From contig NC_089390.1 of the NCBI RefSeq assembly GCF_003171515.1, positions 7,812,001 to 7,876,000 of the forward strand: a stretch of DNA of 64,000 nucleotides, given 5' to 3'. The position numbers and the translations under genes are program-made. How positions within the stretch are numbered: position 1 is the first letter of the stretch; each line of letters opens with the position of its first letter. The notes beneath the pieces are model-generated. The model worked only from the letters and a program-made list of their open reading frames with translations. It was not told where the DNA came from and made no database searches. The DNA is from Pyrenophora tritici-repentis. Taxonomy: Eukaryota > Ascomycota > Dothideomycetes > Pleosporales > Pleosporaceae. This document shows, piece by piece, positions 42,942 through 53,641 of the stretch.

Positions 42942-45185
42942 TCAACTAAACACGACCCAAGCCCCCAGTCCCAGCATTTGTACCAGCACCCCCAGCACCC
43001 CGATTGCAACCCCACTACCCACTCTCTCTGCCTTTGAACCCCGCTCTTCTCCCAGCTCATTCCTACCCCCCCTCATTACCGGCCCAAGGAAAACCCACAA
43101 AACAACCGCCGCAACACTCATACAAAGCACCACCGCTAGCGCACACAAAATTCTTGCTGTAGAGGGTCTAACCACAAATTCCAGTACCGGCCTCGTTGCC
43201 TGCTGTGCCTGTGTTCGCAGGCTAATATATCGATTTTGACAAGTGCAGCATGCACACGTAGCCCTTGCACCATGAAACCCCGGCGAAAAGTGCGACAAAG
43301 AGGAGTCGGAAGCAGACATTCTCCTCCCCCAACTAACCCAACTATACCTCTTCCTTCCGCTTTTTGGTCGGTGGAAAAGGCTTAACAGCGCTGTTTCGTT
43401 GAAGGGGGTGATAGGTTCGTTGGCGTTGGTGTGTGGAAGGGAGTGGTCGTGGGCGGTGGTCGCCAAGAGGCCGTGAAGTGGGTGATGTGTTGCTGGCAGG
43501 GCTGTGGTTGTGCCACTCCAGAGGGGATACTGAGATAGCCGAATATGCGACAATGTTTTTGCGCCAAATGTACGACGGAGCCAGGAGCCAGAGAGTTCAT
43601 GGTATACGTTTCGCAATTCGTATGCGAAGAAGGCGTCGTCGAAGTCTATTCGTTGAAGGACATCCTCTCTGCGTGCCCATCTCGAAGGCTTTATGTTTTT
43701 CTCATTGAAACTGTGATGAATCCGATGTGTTTTTGTCCTTGTTAGTATAAAATTCCTTGGTATAACAACCCTGACCAAGTCCCTCTTCCCCCCTTCACCA
43801 CTATCACCACATCCCCACCAACCATCCCTCCTCATACCCACCCAGACAACACCCTCATCCTCCCCTTCATTCCCTGAACCCCCAGTAGAACCTCTAACTA
43901 CACCCTGTGCACTCTCATTTCTCTGCATTCGACTCCTCATGTCAACATCTGCGGCTGCACTGCCATCGACAAGCCCAAGCACGTATTTCCCTTTTGCATC
44001 ACTATATCTCCCTTTCCCATCTCCATCTTCGTTGTCCAATTTCCCGCCATACGCCGAGTCTAGCCTCGTGTACTCTTCTTCATATTCACCCCATCTTTTA
44101 AAACTATCGCTCAGCCCACGTCGTCGTGGGCGCGATTTAGGTTTTGGGAATTGCTTCTTCGCGGAGAATGGGTAGGTTGTTTTAATAAAGTGAGCGGGAA
44201 GTCGGGGCGGTCGGTTCTTGCTGCTATGCTGGGCGATGGATAGAGGGGAAAGGGTGATATGACGGCTTGTAGAGAGGGATTTAGGGCCTGAACGGGGAAA
44301 GGTGTGATGCTGTTGTGTGGACGGAAGCGATATACTGCCTACAGGCGAATTAAGCGATTCCAAAGCGCGCATCGTCATCACATGCGCGTTGATGATGGAG
44401 TCGGCAATCATGCTTTCAGAGGTGTTTCTCCTATAACGTCTCTTGGATGTCGGACTATGCTGTGTTGGAGCGTCCTCATTGTGACGGAACTGAGCGGAAT
44501 GGGGAAAGGGTTGATTGACATGAGCAAGAGATGGCGCATCTGAGCCGGCACTTCGTAGAGATTCTCTTGGGGTACCGACGCGCGACCCGGTTTGTACGAC
44601 GCGTATGTTGTCCATGTTCAAGCGGCGAAGGGACATTTGCCTGGCTCGCTTTGGGCCTTTTCCTTCGATTTTCTCGCCGTTTGCCTCGTTGTATCTGATA
44701 CCAAGACCGGGGTCATGCAGTGATGACAGACCGGACAAGTGTGGTAACGAAGTTATCGTGCTTCTTTCCCTGCTCCTTCCTCTGCCGGCACTATCGACTT
44801 GATCTTCGATGGCGTGAGGAGGGCTTCTTAAACTATATCTCTCATCCAGACTAAATATCTGCGTGATGTCGCCCTCACTATCCTCCCATTCCGAGTCTGA
44901 TGAGCCGTCGTCGAAGAAGTCGGCACCGGGTAGCAAACCCCTCTCCATAGTCTCGCTCATGACAGGATGAACGGAGCCGCGCCTAGTAGGTGAAGGTTCA
45001 ACTATACGTGGGGAGGATGCTGGACTCGACGACAGCCTTGCAGAGGGGTGGTCGAGGAAGATGGTCTGCGTCACCATGGGTGGACTAGAAGGAACCGCCT
45101 GTACTATGGGATGCCGTTTGAGTGGAGAGGCCTTGGAAGCGGCTGTCTTCTGAGCTTCCTGGGGCTGTGTCGTCTCCATGTTCAT
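42942..45185 (-). CDS. Large Ser/Arg-rich protein with two C-terminal membrane segments, function unknown
   Basis: Single exon, 747 residues. The N-terminal two thirds are disordered: Ser/Pro-rich, with acidic (SSDSEWEDSEGD) and basic (KSRPRRRGLSDSFKRWG) stretches and many likely phosphorylation sites. A more ordered, probably conserved block follows: HHSFNEKNIKPSRWARREDVLQRIDFDDAFFAYELRNVYHELSGSWLRRTFGAKTL-like sequence with Phe/Tyr/Trp-rich spacing, then LFHRPKSGRKRYSWVSWGRRM. Two hydrophobic helices near the end (ILCALAVVLCMSVAAVVLWVFLG and VAIGVLGVLVQMLGLGAWVVF) would anchor it in a membrane with a short basic loop between. Similar proteins occur across ascomycetes without a known role. 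A Gly/Asp-rich insert (GSTGGSGNEGEDEG) is low-complexity. The MNME start has a second ATG two codons on. Confidence 0.75.
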   Translation of the reverse strand: MNMETTQPQEAQKTAASKASPLKRHPIVQAVPSSPPMVTQTIFLDHPSARLSSSPASSPRIVEPSPTRRGSVHPVMSETMERGLLPGADFFDDGSSDSEWEDSEGDITQIFSLDERYSLRSPPHAIEDQVDSAGRGRSRERSTITSLPHLSGLSSLHDPGLGIRYNEANGEKIEGKGPKRARQMSLRRLNMDNIRVVQTGSRVGTPRESLRSAGSDAPSLAHVNQPFPHSAQFRHNEDAPTQHSPTSKRRYRRNTSESMIADSIINAHVMTMRALESLNSPVGSISLPSTQQHHTFPRSGPKSLSTSRHITLSPLSIAQHSSKNRPPRLPAHFIKTTYPFSAKKQFPKPKSRPRRRGLSDSFKRWGEYEEEYTRLDSAYGGKLDNEDGDGKGRYSDAKGKYVLGLVDGSAAADVDMRSRMQRNESAQGVVRGSTGGSGNEGEDEGVVWVGMRRDGWWGCGDSGEGGKRDLVRVVIPRNFILTRTKTHRIHHSFNEKNIKPSRWARREDVLQRIDFDDAFFAYELRNVYHELSGSWLRRTFGAKTLSHIRLSQYPLWSGTTTALPATHHPLHGLLATTAHDHSLPHTNANEPITPFNETALLSLFHRPKSGRKRYSWVSWGRRMSASDSSLSHFSPGFHGARATCACCTCQNRYISLRTQAQQATRPVLEFVVRPSTARILCALAVVLCMSVAAVVLWVFLGPVMRGGRNELGEERGSKAERVGSGVAIGVLGVLVQMLGLGAWVVFS

Positions 45186-45817
45186 ATTCTCGCTGCTAGC
45201 TCAGTCGTTCGTCGAGGACTGTCACTTCCCGCACGCTGCGAACCCACGCAAGATATCCCCTTCACCCCACCAAATCGAAAGACACGCTTACAAGGCGTAT
45301 TCTGAAAACAGGGCGCAGAAAGAATAGGAAAAGTGCGAGGCGGAACAAAGCCACAGAGAAGACACTGACGCGGGGTGATGGCGAAGGTGATGCAGGTGTT
45401 CAGCGGGGAATTACCAAAACAAAGAAGGCACGCACCAGAGATTGCAGATCTGTTTTTGGCAGTCACATAGCCCGGGATTATGGTAACGACGGAAAGGGGA
45501 AGGAATGCCTGTATGCAATCAGGTGAGCGAGCCCACGGTTGAAGGCGCATTCTATTGGCCTCCCTTGCAGAAGCCAACACGTGCAGACAAAGATGAAGAA
45601 GAAGAAGAAGAAGAAGAAGAAGAAGAAGAAGAACAGAAATAGCATCTATTGAAAAGGACGAACCCATCTAGAAAGCCCCTTGATCTATACACGCGCACCT
45701 AGGCGGAGCTAAGAACGCCATATGCAACGCCACCAACCCATCGGCTCAACATCAGACATAGATGATGATAAAGAAAAGTGTCGTTTGTGGGGAGTTTACG
45801 TGACGATCAGGCAGTGC
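45186..45817. other. Promoter region of the membrane protein gene and 3' flank of the carrier gene
   Basis: No supported gene; the poly-leucine frame on the minus strand is caused by the GAA microsatellite. The upstream region of the gene starting at 45185 contains the microsatellite listed next. Confidence 0.45.
45595..45633. repeat. (GAA)13 microsatellite
   Basis: Thirteen uninterrupted GAA triplets, about 410 bp upstream of the minus-strand gene starting at 45185. Such purine tracts can form triplex DNA and vary in length between strains. Confidence 0.95.
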
Positions 45818-46854
45818 TTACTCGCCGTCGCGGTCGAACATCCTAGTCATTGCCTTGTGGGCAAGTTCTACGCCAGCAAATGTGGCAGCGTTGGCAGGTA
45901 CGGCTCGTGCCATGGCCGGTCCGATGCCAGGGAAGAAGGCTTTGATACCGCCGCTCGCATAGATGCCTCGCACGGTTCCACCTATTGTTGGTCGGCCTTC
46001 GGCACTCTGCAACCGCGATTTGATCGTGTCAACAGGGAAGACGGGTATCCACATGGCTACACCGGCAGCACCACCGGCCACCATGACGGCTCCCATGCTC
46101 AGCGATCCGGGCTGACCCGTCACTGGATCTTTGGGCGTCAGGTTCCGCTTGAACGTCTCGTACGTCGCAAAGTAGAGGGCTGAGCCTGGTCCGTCACGCG
46201 CCAGTGTCATGGCAGACCCACGGTATACCGAGCGGATGCCACCCTCTTTGTATAGTTGCTTTACGACATCGAGGCCGCCAGAGTATCTGGGCTTCTCGCC
46301 AGGGGCTAGTGTCTTTTGTCCCTGGATCTGCAGGAGCACCTTGACGCGCTCGAACGGGGCGGTGATGATGGTCATGGGGATAGCACTGAAAAAGCCGGCG
46401 GCGGAGACTTGGGCGACACTGTACTGGTTGTTCTCGACTTTTGAGACGCTCGAGACGAGTTGTTTGCCGAGATCGTAACCCCAAAAGGATACGGCGACTG
46501 TCCACTGTCAGTTTCCATACCCTGTGCTTTGTCGTCGAGCTACTCACACATGGGTGTTACACCAACAAGAGGCGCAGAGACACCTGCATACAAGCCTCTA
46601 GCCAGTCCTTCCTTTGCGATTGTTTTCCTTACAACGTCCATGGCACCGCTGTATACACCCTTCTCCGCCGTCTGCATGCGCACCTTGACCAGATCGAACG
46701 GATGGCCCACCACAACGGCGCAAACACCACCTACACCTCCAGCTACCAGCGCCCGAAGCGACTGTAGCGAGGATTTTGACGCTACCTTGACATCTTCCTT
46801 GAGCTCGGCTGTCGAGGGCAGCTTCTCGATCACAGCATCTGTCGTGCTCGACAT
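45818..46854 (-). CDS. crc1: Mitochondrial carnitine/acylcarnitine carrier
   Basis: Two exons, complement of 45818-46497 and 46548-46854, give 328 residues. The protein exchanges acylcarnitines for carnitine across the inner mitochondrial membrane, feeding acetyl and acyl units from peroxisomal oxidation to the matrix. All three solute-carrier repeats are present with their signatures: HPFDLVKVRMQ, APFERVKVLLQIQ and FPVDTIKSRLQ, each followed by a Gly-containing second motif (EGLARGLYAGV, GGIRSVYRGS, GGIKAFFPGI). The first about 35 residues (MSSTTDAVIEKLPSTAEL...) are acidic-hydrophilic, as in Crc1/AcuH. The intron (GTGAGT...GGACAG) rebuilds TPMFAVSFWGYDLGKQ. The stop falls in a GAGTAAGC donor-like context, but the protein already has full family length. 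Confidence 0.93.
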
Positions 46855-47413
46855 GGTGGTAGCAGCTCTAGTGGGGCGCGTCAACTGCTCTGATGAAGGA
46901 TTGTGCAGGCTGGAGGTATTACGAAGCCTAAGAAACTTGTGTGAAGCAAACGATAGACTGTGCGATCGCCAACACGGCCAGAGCGAGAGATAATATTGCG
47001 TGCAAAGTGGGAGAGGGCGAATATAGTACAAGCATGTGAGAATTCCAGGACTCCGAATAGCTGTGCCTACGTCGGCCCAGCGCTCGGCTGCCTGGCTATT
47101 CAGCAAGCCGAGGCTGATCTTCGCCGAACAACCGCGCACCTCGTGTCTTCTGCCTCCCACATCTGCATCGCCATGGTGGGGCATAAATGAAAAGTCAAGC
47201 ACAAACACAGATCATGGTATATGTGATGCATTCGTAAATTACTTGAATTAGCTGAACTGGTGCGTACAATGCGTGCCAAATACAACCCTACAATGCTGAA
47301 AACGCTCCATCCCATGATGCCGATGCCGCTGACCCGTATCCCTAATGCATACAAAGAAACCCCAATATCATGGACAAGGCTGCCGAGATACCTGCACATG
47401 CCAACACCAACCA
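46855..47413. other. Intergenic between two minus-strand genes
   Basis: Promoter of the carrier gene and 3' flank of mpe1. Short frames only; nothing further seen. Confidence 0.45.
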
Positions 47414-49108
47414 TTACAAGTAGCGAAAGTCGGGCGCACGGGACCTCCTGTTTCGACCACGAGGGTTGACTGGCTGCCGGTCATATGCGTCGTTATTGTC
47501 TTGCTGCCCTGGTCCGCCCCACTGGCCCTGTCCGCCCCATCCGAATTGCTGGTTATGATGTTGTTGGCCAAACTGCTGACCGAATTGTTGTTGCTGACCA
47601 TAGCCAAAGTTTTGCTGGGGAAACCACTGTTGCTGACCTCCGTGTGCTTGTTGTTGATTCTGTCCAAAGCCCATGGGGTATGCGTTTTGGAACCCCATTT
47701 GGGTTGGCATTTGCATCTGCATCGGCATCGGCATCGGCATAGGCATGTTCATATTCATTGGCATGCCCATGGCTCCCATTGGCGCGTTCTTGAGCATCTC
47801 CATTTGTTGAATGAAGTCCTGCTCCATTTTTGATGTAGGGTCGGCTGCTTGACGCATTGCTTTTGGTGCCGTAGGTGGTTTGATGTCTGTCGGAGGCTGC
47901 TTGCGCTTCTTGGAAGACGTAGAGTCAGTATCGGAGGCTTCTTCCGCCACCGGCACAGCCGTAGTAGCAATAGCAGTACTTGTAGTATTTGTAGTGTCAT
48001 TTTCGACAGGAGGAGATGCGTTGTCAGTAGCATGAGATATAGAAACTGATTCATTTGTTGAAGCAACTGCTGCCTTTGCTGCCTTCTCCTTCTCTGCTGC
48101 CTTTTCTGCGTCATATGCCTTGAGAGACTTGACCATTTCATCGTCGGCAATGAGATCATCCATCAGAACATCCTCCTTTGCACAGTTGGGACAAACCAAA
48201 TCTCCATCTGCTAGCGCGTTGTCAATGCACTCGCGACAGTATGTCTTACCACAACAGGGCGTCTTGACTGGGTCGACAAATCTCTGATTATCAATCGGGC
48301 ATTCGAGCCCACGGTCACGCAGCTCCTTGCTGGCCGCGTCGGCGCTCGCAGCACGCGCCCGTGATGCGTTTGTCTTTTCCTGGAACTTGTCCCATGTTTT
48401 CGTGTCCGTCATGACCTGTACGTATTCTCCGTCGGCGTTGAGCATGACGCCCTTTGCCGCCTCTTCGTCGACAGGCTTCTCCACCTTCTTGAGGAAGGAC
48501 TGCGGTATACCAGTCGTGCGCTTGGCTTGAAACACGGGCTTGAAGTCGGGGTCGTCGTTGGTGGGGCAGGCTTGGATCCAGTGGCCTTTGATATTGCACC
48601 GACGGCAAACGTAACCGGGTGGTGGTGGATGTGAAGGGACGACGACATTTTTCGTGTTGTTTTTGCGATAAACGGGTTTTGCGTGCGAGAGAGCCTCTTT
48701 CTGGGCGTCCCAAGCCATGGCTGACTCGGCCAAGAAGGCTGCTTCTGCATCTTCTGGTGTCGCATTGTTGGTTGGTGGTACAGGCTGCGCAGGCTTGCTT
48801 TGCGTCGTAATGGCTCGCACAGGCGGTTTGCCCGTGACATACCGAGCGGCTCTGCCTTGTCCTCGGGGTGCTGGGCGACGTATTGCTATGACGGTAGACG
48901 AACGGGGTATCAGAGTCGTGTCGTCCTTGTATTCGGCGTTGGCGTCATCTTGAGGGTAGATGTGGAGGTTGAAGTCAGTCCCGTCGCCGAGGCCGCTCGC
49001 GCTGATGATTTCCTTCTTGAGTTCCCATACGCTCAAGTCTGTGCCGTTGAAAACTATGCGCTCGTTATCTCTAGAGTTCTTGAACTTGTAGAAGATTGAC
49101 GAAGTCAT
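47414..49108 (-). CDS. mpe1: Mpe1, cleavage and polyadenylation factor subunit (RBBP6 family)
   Basis: Single exon, 564 residues. Mpe1 is the RBBP6-type subunit of the mRNA 3'-end processing complex and helps activate the endonuclease. The DWNN ubiquitin-like domain is at residues 1-76 (SSIFYKFKNSRD, VWELKKEII, STVIAIRRPA). A CCHC zinc knuckle is at 168-181 (CRRCNIKGHWIQAC), and a C4/C3HC4-like RING or U-box at 270-309 (CPIDNQRFVDPVKTPCCGKTYCRECI...CPNC). A disordered acidic/Ser-rich linker follows, then a low-complexity tail rich in Met-Pro, Gln and Gly with repeats such as MPMPMPMQMQM and QQFGQQFGQQ, which could promote condensation. The DWNN-knuckle-RING order and overall size fit the fungal family. 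Confidence 0.95.
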   Translation of the reverse strand: MTSSIFYKFKNSRDNERIVFNGTDLSVWELKKEIISASGLGDGTDFNLHIYPQDDANAEYKDDTTLIPRSSTVIAIRRPAPRGQGRAARYVTGKPPVRAITTQSKPAQPVPPTNNATPEDAEAAFLAESAMAWDAQKEALSHAKPVYRKNNTKNVVVPSHPPPPGYVCRRCNIKGHWIQACPTNDDPDFKPVFQAKRTTGIPQSFLKKVEKPVDEEAAKGVMLNADGEYVQVMTDTKTWDKFQEKTNASRARAASADAASKELRDRGLECPIDNQRFVDPVKTPCCGKTYCRECIDNALADGDLVCPNCAKEDVLMDDLIADDEMVKSLKAYDAEKAAEKEKAAKAAVASTNESVSISHATDNASPPVENDTTNTTSTAIATTAVPVAEEASDTDSTSSKKRKQPPTDIKPPTAPKAMRQAADPTSKMEQDFIQQMEMLKNAPMGAMGMPMNMNMPMPMPMPMQMQMPTQMGFQNAYPMGFGQNQQQAHGGQQQWFPQQNFGYGQQQQFGQQFGQQHHNQQFGWGGQGQWGGPGQQDNNDAYDRQPVNPRGRNRRSRAPDFRYL

Positions 49109-49374
49109 AGTGGGTGGTGGTGGTGGTGGTGGGTTTGGAATGTGGTGGTGAGGTGAGAGAGGAGTGATGGCAAGAGGACAAGGGACGACGAGCGATTAAT
49201 CATCTGCGCACGGACCATCAATGGATTACCACGATGCGACAGCGCGAACCCTGCAGCTGCTATCATCGGAACCATTACGCGCACAAATCTGCATATGAGA
49301 GTGGATCATTTGTACTGGGGTCGCATTCCGTCTACACGGCTATCTAAAAGGATATAAAGCTTCATGAACCGAAT

Positions 49375-52300
49375 CTACTCCTCCCCAGCATCAGCCTCTA
49401 GTTCGTCTGGACCCATCATATCCTTGGCCCCTCCAGCGTCGCACTCGTGTATGATCTTCTTCCAACCCAGTGGCTCGGAAGCATCCTTGATGTGCTCGAT
49501 GGTGGGGAAGTAATGCTCATTCTTCTTCATGGTTGCGACCCATGGGACGTTGTCGAACGTCATGACTTTCATGCGAAAGTACTCGTTGTCCTTTATCTTT
49601 TTGATTTCGGTGAGGAAAGCCGATAGGTTCGGGGTGGGGACATTATTCACGTGCGTGACAAAGTTTGTAGGCGCAAGCTATGACATGGTTAGTCAAGTGA
49701 ATGCGGGAGGAATGGAAAATACATACCCCATACATGTACGCCGGCGATCCACGGGCGCGCGACGAAATATAGACGTCAGAGTGAATCTTGCTAATCTGCT
49801 GGCGCACAGCTTGGTGCGGGCGGTGGAAAGTGGCACCACAGAAGCTGACCAAACGATCTGTCTCGAGATCTTCTGTTGCAACTGTCGACACCTTGATAGT
49901 CTTTTCTTCGCGCTTGCGCACCACGACTGCATCCAGAAACTCGTTGTTATACATGACGTCTAGGTCGGGCGAACGAGTGACAAGTTTACCGTTTAGCGTC
50001 AGCAACACATCACCCTCGTTGAGACCGTCACCATGACCAGAGTCAACCTTGCGCACCATGAAGAGTTGGTGGCGCTCTGGGTCAGCCGTCTCAGTTTTTT
50101 CTATCCATTCTTCTGAGACGCCCATGACACGGGCTTGGCTCATCTGAACTGTCTGGAACTCGACATTCAAGATGCGGAGCTTGGGTGTCTTACCACCTCG
50201 GATCTCATTGAGCACTGGGAGGAGATTGGGAGTGGCAAGACCTAGATGGTACTCTACGTCTTTGCCGCTGTGCGATGTCCGCTCGCCTAGGTATGAGAGC
50301 CAGAGCGCCTGCACAGTGCCGTCTTCAGCAATCAGCACTCCAGAGCCGCTGTGTGAGGCCTGGTTGGTGTCAACGGTGATGGCGTCAAAGTTGGTGGCAC
50401 GATATCGTGGTGTGATTGCGCTGGCGGGGATGGCCACTGTGGTAATATCAGTGACGACAGTCTTTGCTACGACAGGTCGGAAGTTCTGGTTGATGCCGAA
50501 GAAGATGGTCTCGGCGCCCTTTTTGATAAAGTCGGTTGCAAACTTGGGCGTCTTGACGGGCGCATTGACGAGCGAAGCATCATACTTGACGATGGCATAA
50601 TTTTGCAATGGGTGCATGAAAACAACCTTGGCATCCACAAAGATGCTGTCGGCAATAATCAGTGAGATGTCGCATAGGTCATATGGCAAGATGGCTCGCG
50701 AGACAAGGACGAGACCCTGCTCGGCGTCAACAACAAGTCCGTAGCCCTGCTTGTTCATCTTGGGGAAGCCGTCAAGCTTGATGGGCATGGAGACATGCAC
50801 GCGCACGAAACTACGAACAATATCCACAGCGTCGGGGTAGTTTGAGCTCATCTTGACGAAGTTCGCACGGCGCGGGACAGGAGGCACAGGAGGAATGGCA
50901 TCGGCAAGAGGCTTAAAGTCCCACAGGCCGGTCGTGTCATTGCGTGTTGCTACCCGAATCTTTGCATGCCAATGCCTGTCCACAGCAGTGATACTAGTGT
51001 TTGCAGTATGCAGATCGCGCAGATGCTTGTACATCATGACCACACGCTTACGATCGGGAATCTTTTTCATGACTTGGATGAACGTGTCTAAGTCTGGGGT
51101 GGGTTGGTTGTCAACCTCTTGTATTAACCAGCCTGATGTGTAGCCGTCAGCGAATCTGAAGGAGCCCGCTGCCTCGCAGACGTATACACCTGCGCCTTTG
51201 AGAGAAATGGCATAGAGACGGGCTTGTTGGTAGGAGAGATCGTGGAACGAGGCACCTGCGACGGAAACAAACTTGTCAGGTGTGATGGCATGGAGGTCTC
51301 CCACTTCCAGCTCGACGTCCATGTTCTCGCCTGCGCGTTGTATCGTTACCGAGATGGTCTTGCCGACGTGGTCATCCAGGATGGCATCAAGCCGGACAAA
51401 CTGGGTCAGTAGCTCTCCGTTGACGCGCAGCAGCAGATCGCCTTCCTCGATCTTGGAAGATGCAGGTCCTTGCGGGAGGATGACCTCTGCGACCAACATG
51501 CCTGTCTCCTTGGGGAACTTTGTGCGAATGTCCTTTTCCAGGGCAGGCGAGAGACCCAGCCTTCGGCACTCATCGAACGGCTTCAATATCCACTGCGTCT
51601 GAATGGTGCCCCGTGAGACGAATTGGCCTTGGCGGATGAGCTCCAGTGCTCGTAGCGGGCGGTCCAGGGGGAGAAAGTAGTCGGTCGCAGCACCATCGGC
51701 ACGTCCACCAGCCTGCAACGCAACTGCGAAGCCATCGCGGTCCACGACGGGACTGCCAGAGGATCCTCCACTCGCCGCAGCTGCCGCCTGTATGTAGTTT
51801 GTGTTGAAGTCCGAGTAGCCCTCGCCGTATTCGGGCGCATTACGATCCAGCCGGCTGATGACACCGGACAGGATACTGAGCTTCTCTCCGGCATCGTTAC
51901 CGACGACGCGGATCTCGACGCCGACCTTTGCATTGTCCGGGCGGAGCTTGAGGGCGGTGACGGGCATGTACTTGATCTTGCTGGGGTCGAAGCGCAGGAT
52001 GCCGAAGTCGTGGACGGGGTCACGATAGACGGGATGGACGTCGCACTCCTCGTGGTTGTCGAAGATGCAGTATCCGATGAAGGGGCCGGCGCCGACAACG
52101 TGCCTGTTGGTAAGGATGTAGCCCTTTTCCGCATCAACAACGAAGCCCGTCGCCTCTGAGCTCACCGCCGCGTCCGTGTCAAAGGAGCACGTCTGGCAAA
52201 AGTGGATGGAAACGACGCTCTTGACGACATTCTCAATCGTCCGCTGCCACTCGGCCGTGTCCTGGCTGGCCACGGCCGTTATGTGCGCAGACGAGGGTAC

Positions 52301-52486
52301 GTCATCGAGCACGCTGTATTCACTGCGCGCGTCGTCCATGGCCTCCTCTGCCTCGCCGGGCGAGTGCGCCATGACGCCATTAGACGTGTGCGACGACTCC
52401 ATCTCGGGCTTGATCTGCTTCAAGGGGCGGTCGGTTGAGGGCGACGTTGGCGGTTGCTTGCGTTTGGTGGTGCCATTCTGTTCCAT
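49375..52486 (-). CDS. nma111: Nma111, HtrA-type serine protease with PDZ domains
   Basis: Two exons, complement of 49375-49677 and 49727-52486, give 1020 residues from [10 protein letters not shown]. It is the fungal counterpart of HtrA2/Omi, a nuclear pro-apoptotic protease in yeast. The layout is two consecutive HtrA units: an active trypsin-like domain with His129 (TNRHVV), Asp160 (VHDFG) and Ser243 (GGSSGSP), PDZ domains ([14 protein letters not shown]), then a second, inactive protease-like unit ([13 protein letters not shown]) and further PDZ sequence ([14 protein letters not shown]). The first residues have an NLS-like TKRKQPP. The intron is GTATGT...CATAG in phase 0 and the last exon ends in an acidic tail. 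The frame continues open for 101 codons upstream without a stop, with an ATG at 52693 that adds 69 residues resembling a mitochondrial presequence (see findings). Confidence 0.95.
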
Positions 52487-52693
52487 TGACGGCCGAGTAT
52501 TTGTACAGGTATCCGTGTGTAGGGAGTGTTTGCCCGCGTAGATTGCGCTAAGCCCAGGTTGCCGTCTAGGGTATTGTGTGTGGAGCAAAAAGGGCGGTCG
52601 CGATGCTGGCGACAGTAGGGTGCGCAGTGAAGTGGAAGATGTTGCAAAGAAACTTTGTTTGCACCTGGCGAGTAAGGCTCGGCCAAGCAACAT

Positions 52694-53086
52694 GCCAGGT
52701 TTGGAAGCAAGTCGTAATGGAGAGCTGCCAGTGGGTGCCTGGTTTTGATGGCAGACCCAACTGGTGATTAAAAGTATAAACGCGCACAAAGAAGCACAAT
52801 TGATGACTTTGCATGTCCTCTTGATGGACCGACCAAAGTGCCCTGCAGCTGCATCGCGCCGCTTCCCGCCGCCGGACCTTCAAGGTCCCACTCCACTTCA
52901 ATTGGGCCCGTCCGCCAATCTCACATCTGGCATCCTTGTAAAAGAAGGTACAAGGAATGTCCATTTCATATAGTTTCATGCCCATGTGTCAAGCTTCCAA
53001 ACTGGACCGATGTTTGCCGTGTTGGCACCCTAACTTAGCTCTGCATACCCAAGAGCCTGAAGATTCCCATGCCATGTACAAGCGAC
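52694..53086. other. Intergenic upstream of nma111
   Basis: Promoter side of nma111 and 3' flank of the next minus-strand gene. No supported frame apart from the open extension of nma111. Confidence 0.4.
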
Positions 53087-53641
53087 TTAAACTTCCTCAT
53101 CTCCAAAAGCCTCCTCCTCGGCAGCATCCACCTTCTTCTTGCGGGGAGTTGGCTTCTTCTTGGGCGAGCCCTCGGCAGCGTCATCACTGTCCATGTCCGT
53201 CTCCCCCTTGGCGACTTTGGACTTGCGCTTGCGATTGCCAGCGCTCTTATTCCCAGCTCCAGCCACAGCATCGCCGTCATCACCAGCACCGCCACCCAGA
53301 GTCTGGCCACTCTTGATCTTCTCGATATCTTTGCCGTATTTCTTCTTCAAGCGTACAAGCAGCATCTTGCATGAGACTACTGTGCGGCCAGCGGGCATGG
53401 GCGCCTTCTGCAGAAGCTGACTTAGTATACTTGTGTTCATGTGCTGGGCATGTGCGAACTTACACTGATCTTGGCATCAATCTTGCCTTCATTCTCGCAG
53501 AGCACGAGGAGGTATGCAATCTATGTTGGAGGTTAATTGATGCATACAGACATGGCTTCTGGTACAAACCTTTTCGCTTTCAGACCAAGCAGCGCCGCTG
53601 GCAAATGGGGTACCTGCCGTCTTCTGGTCGACGTCGGACAT
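53087..53641 (-). CDS. Small lysine-rich nuclear-type protein, function unknown
   Basis: Three exons, complement of 53087-53407, 53464-53520 and 53570-53641, give 149 residues. The N-terminus (PFASGAAWSESEKIAYLLVLCENEG) and the following KAPMPAGRTVVSCKMLLVRLKKKYG form a short helical block resembling an ascomycete family of small proteins with a Myb/SANT-like helix pair. The second half is disordered, with Gly/Ala then Lys/Arg clusters (GNRKRKSK, PKKKPTPRKKK) and an acidic end, so it is likely nuclear and may bind nucleic acid. All three exons join in phase 0 with GTTTGT and GTAAGT donors and GCAG/ATAG acceptors, which supports the model. No catalytic motif. Confidence 0.75.

Noticed and set aside
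42829..43239. Plus-strand frame of 136 codons
   Set aside because: Antisense to the C-terminal membrane segments of the 747-residue protein; proline/threonine-rich shadow.
45182..45667. Minus-strand frame with a poly-leucine run
   Set aside because: The leucines are the GAA microsatellite read on the other strand.
47345..47833. Plus-strand frame with His-Arg repeats
   Set aside because: Antisense to the Met-Pro-rich low-complexity tail of mpe1.
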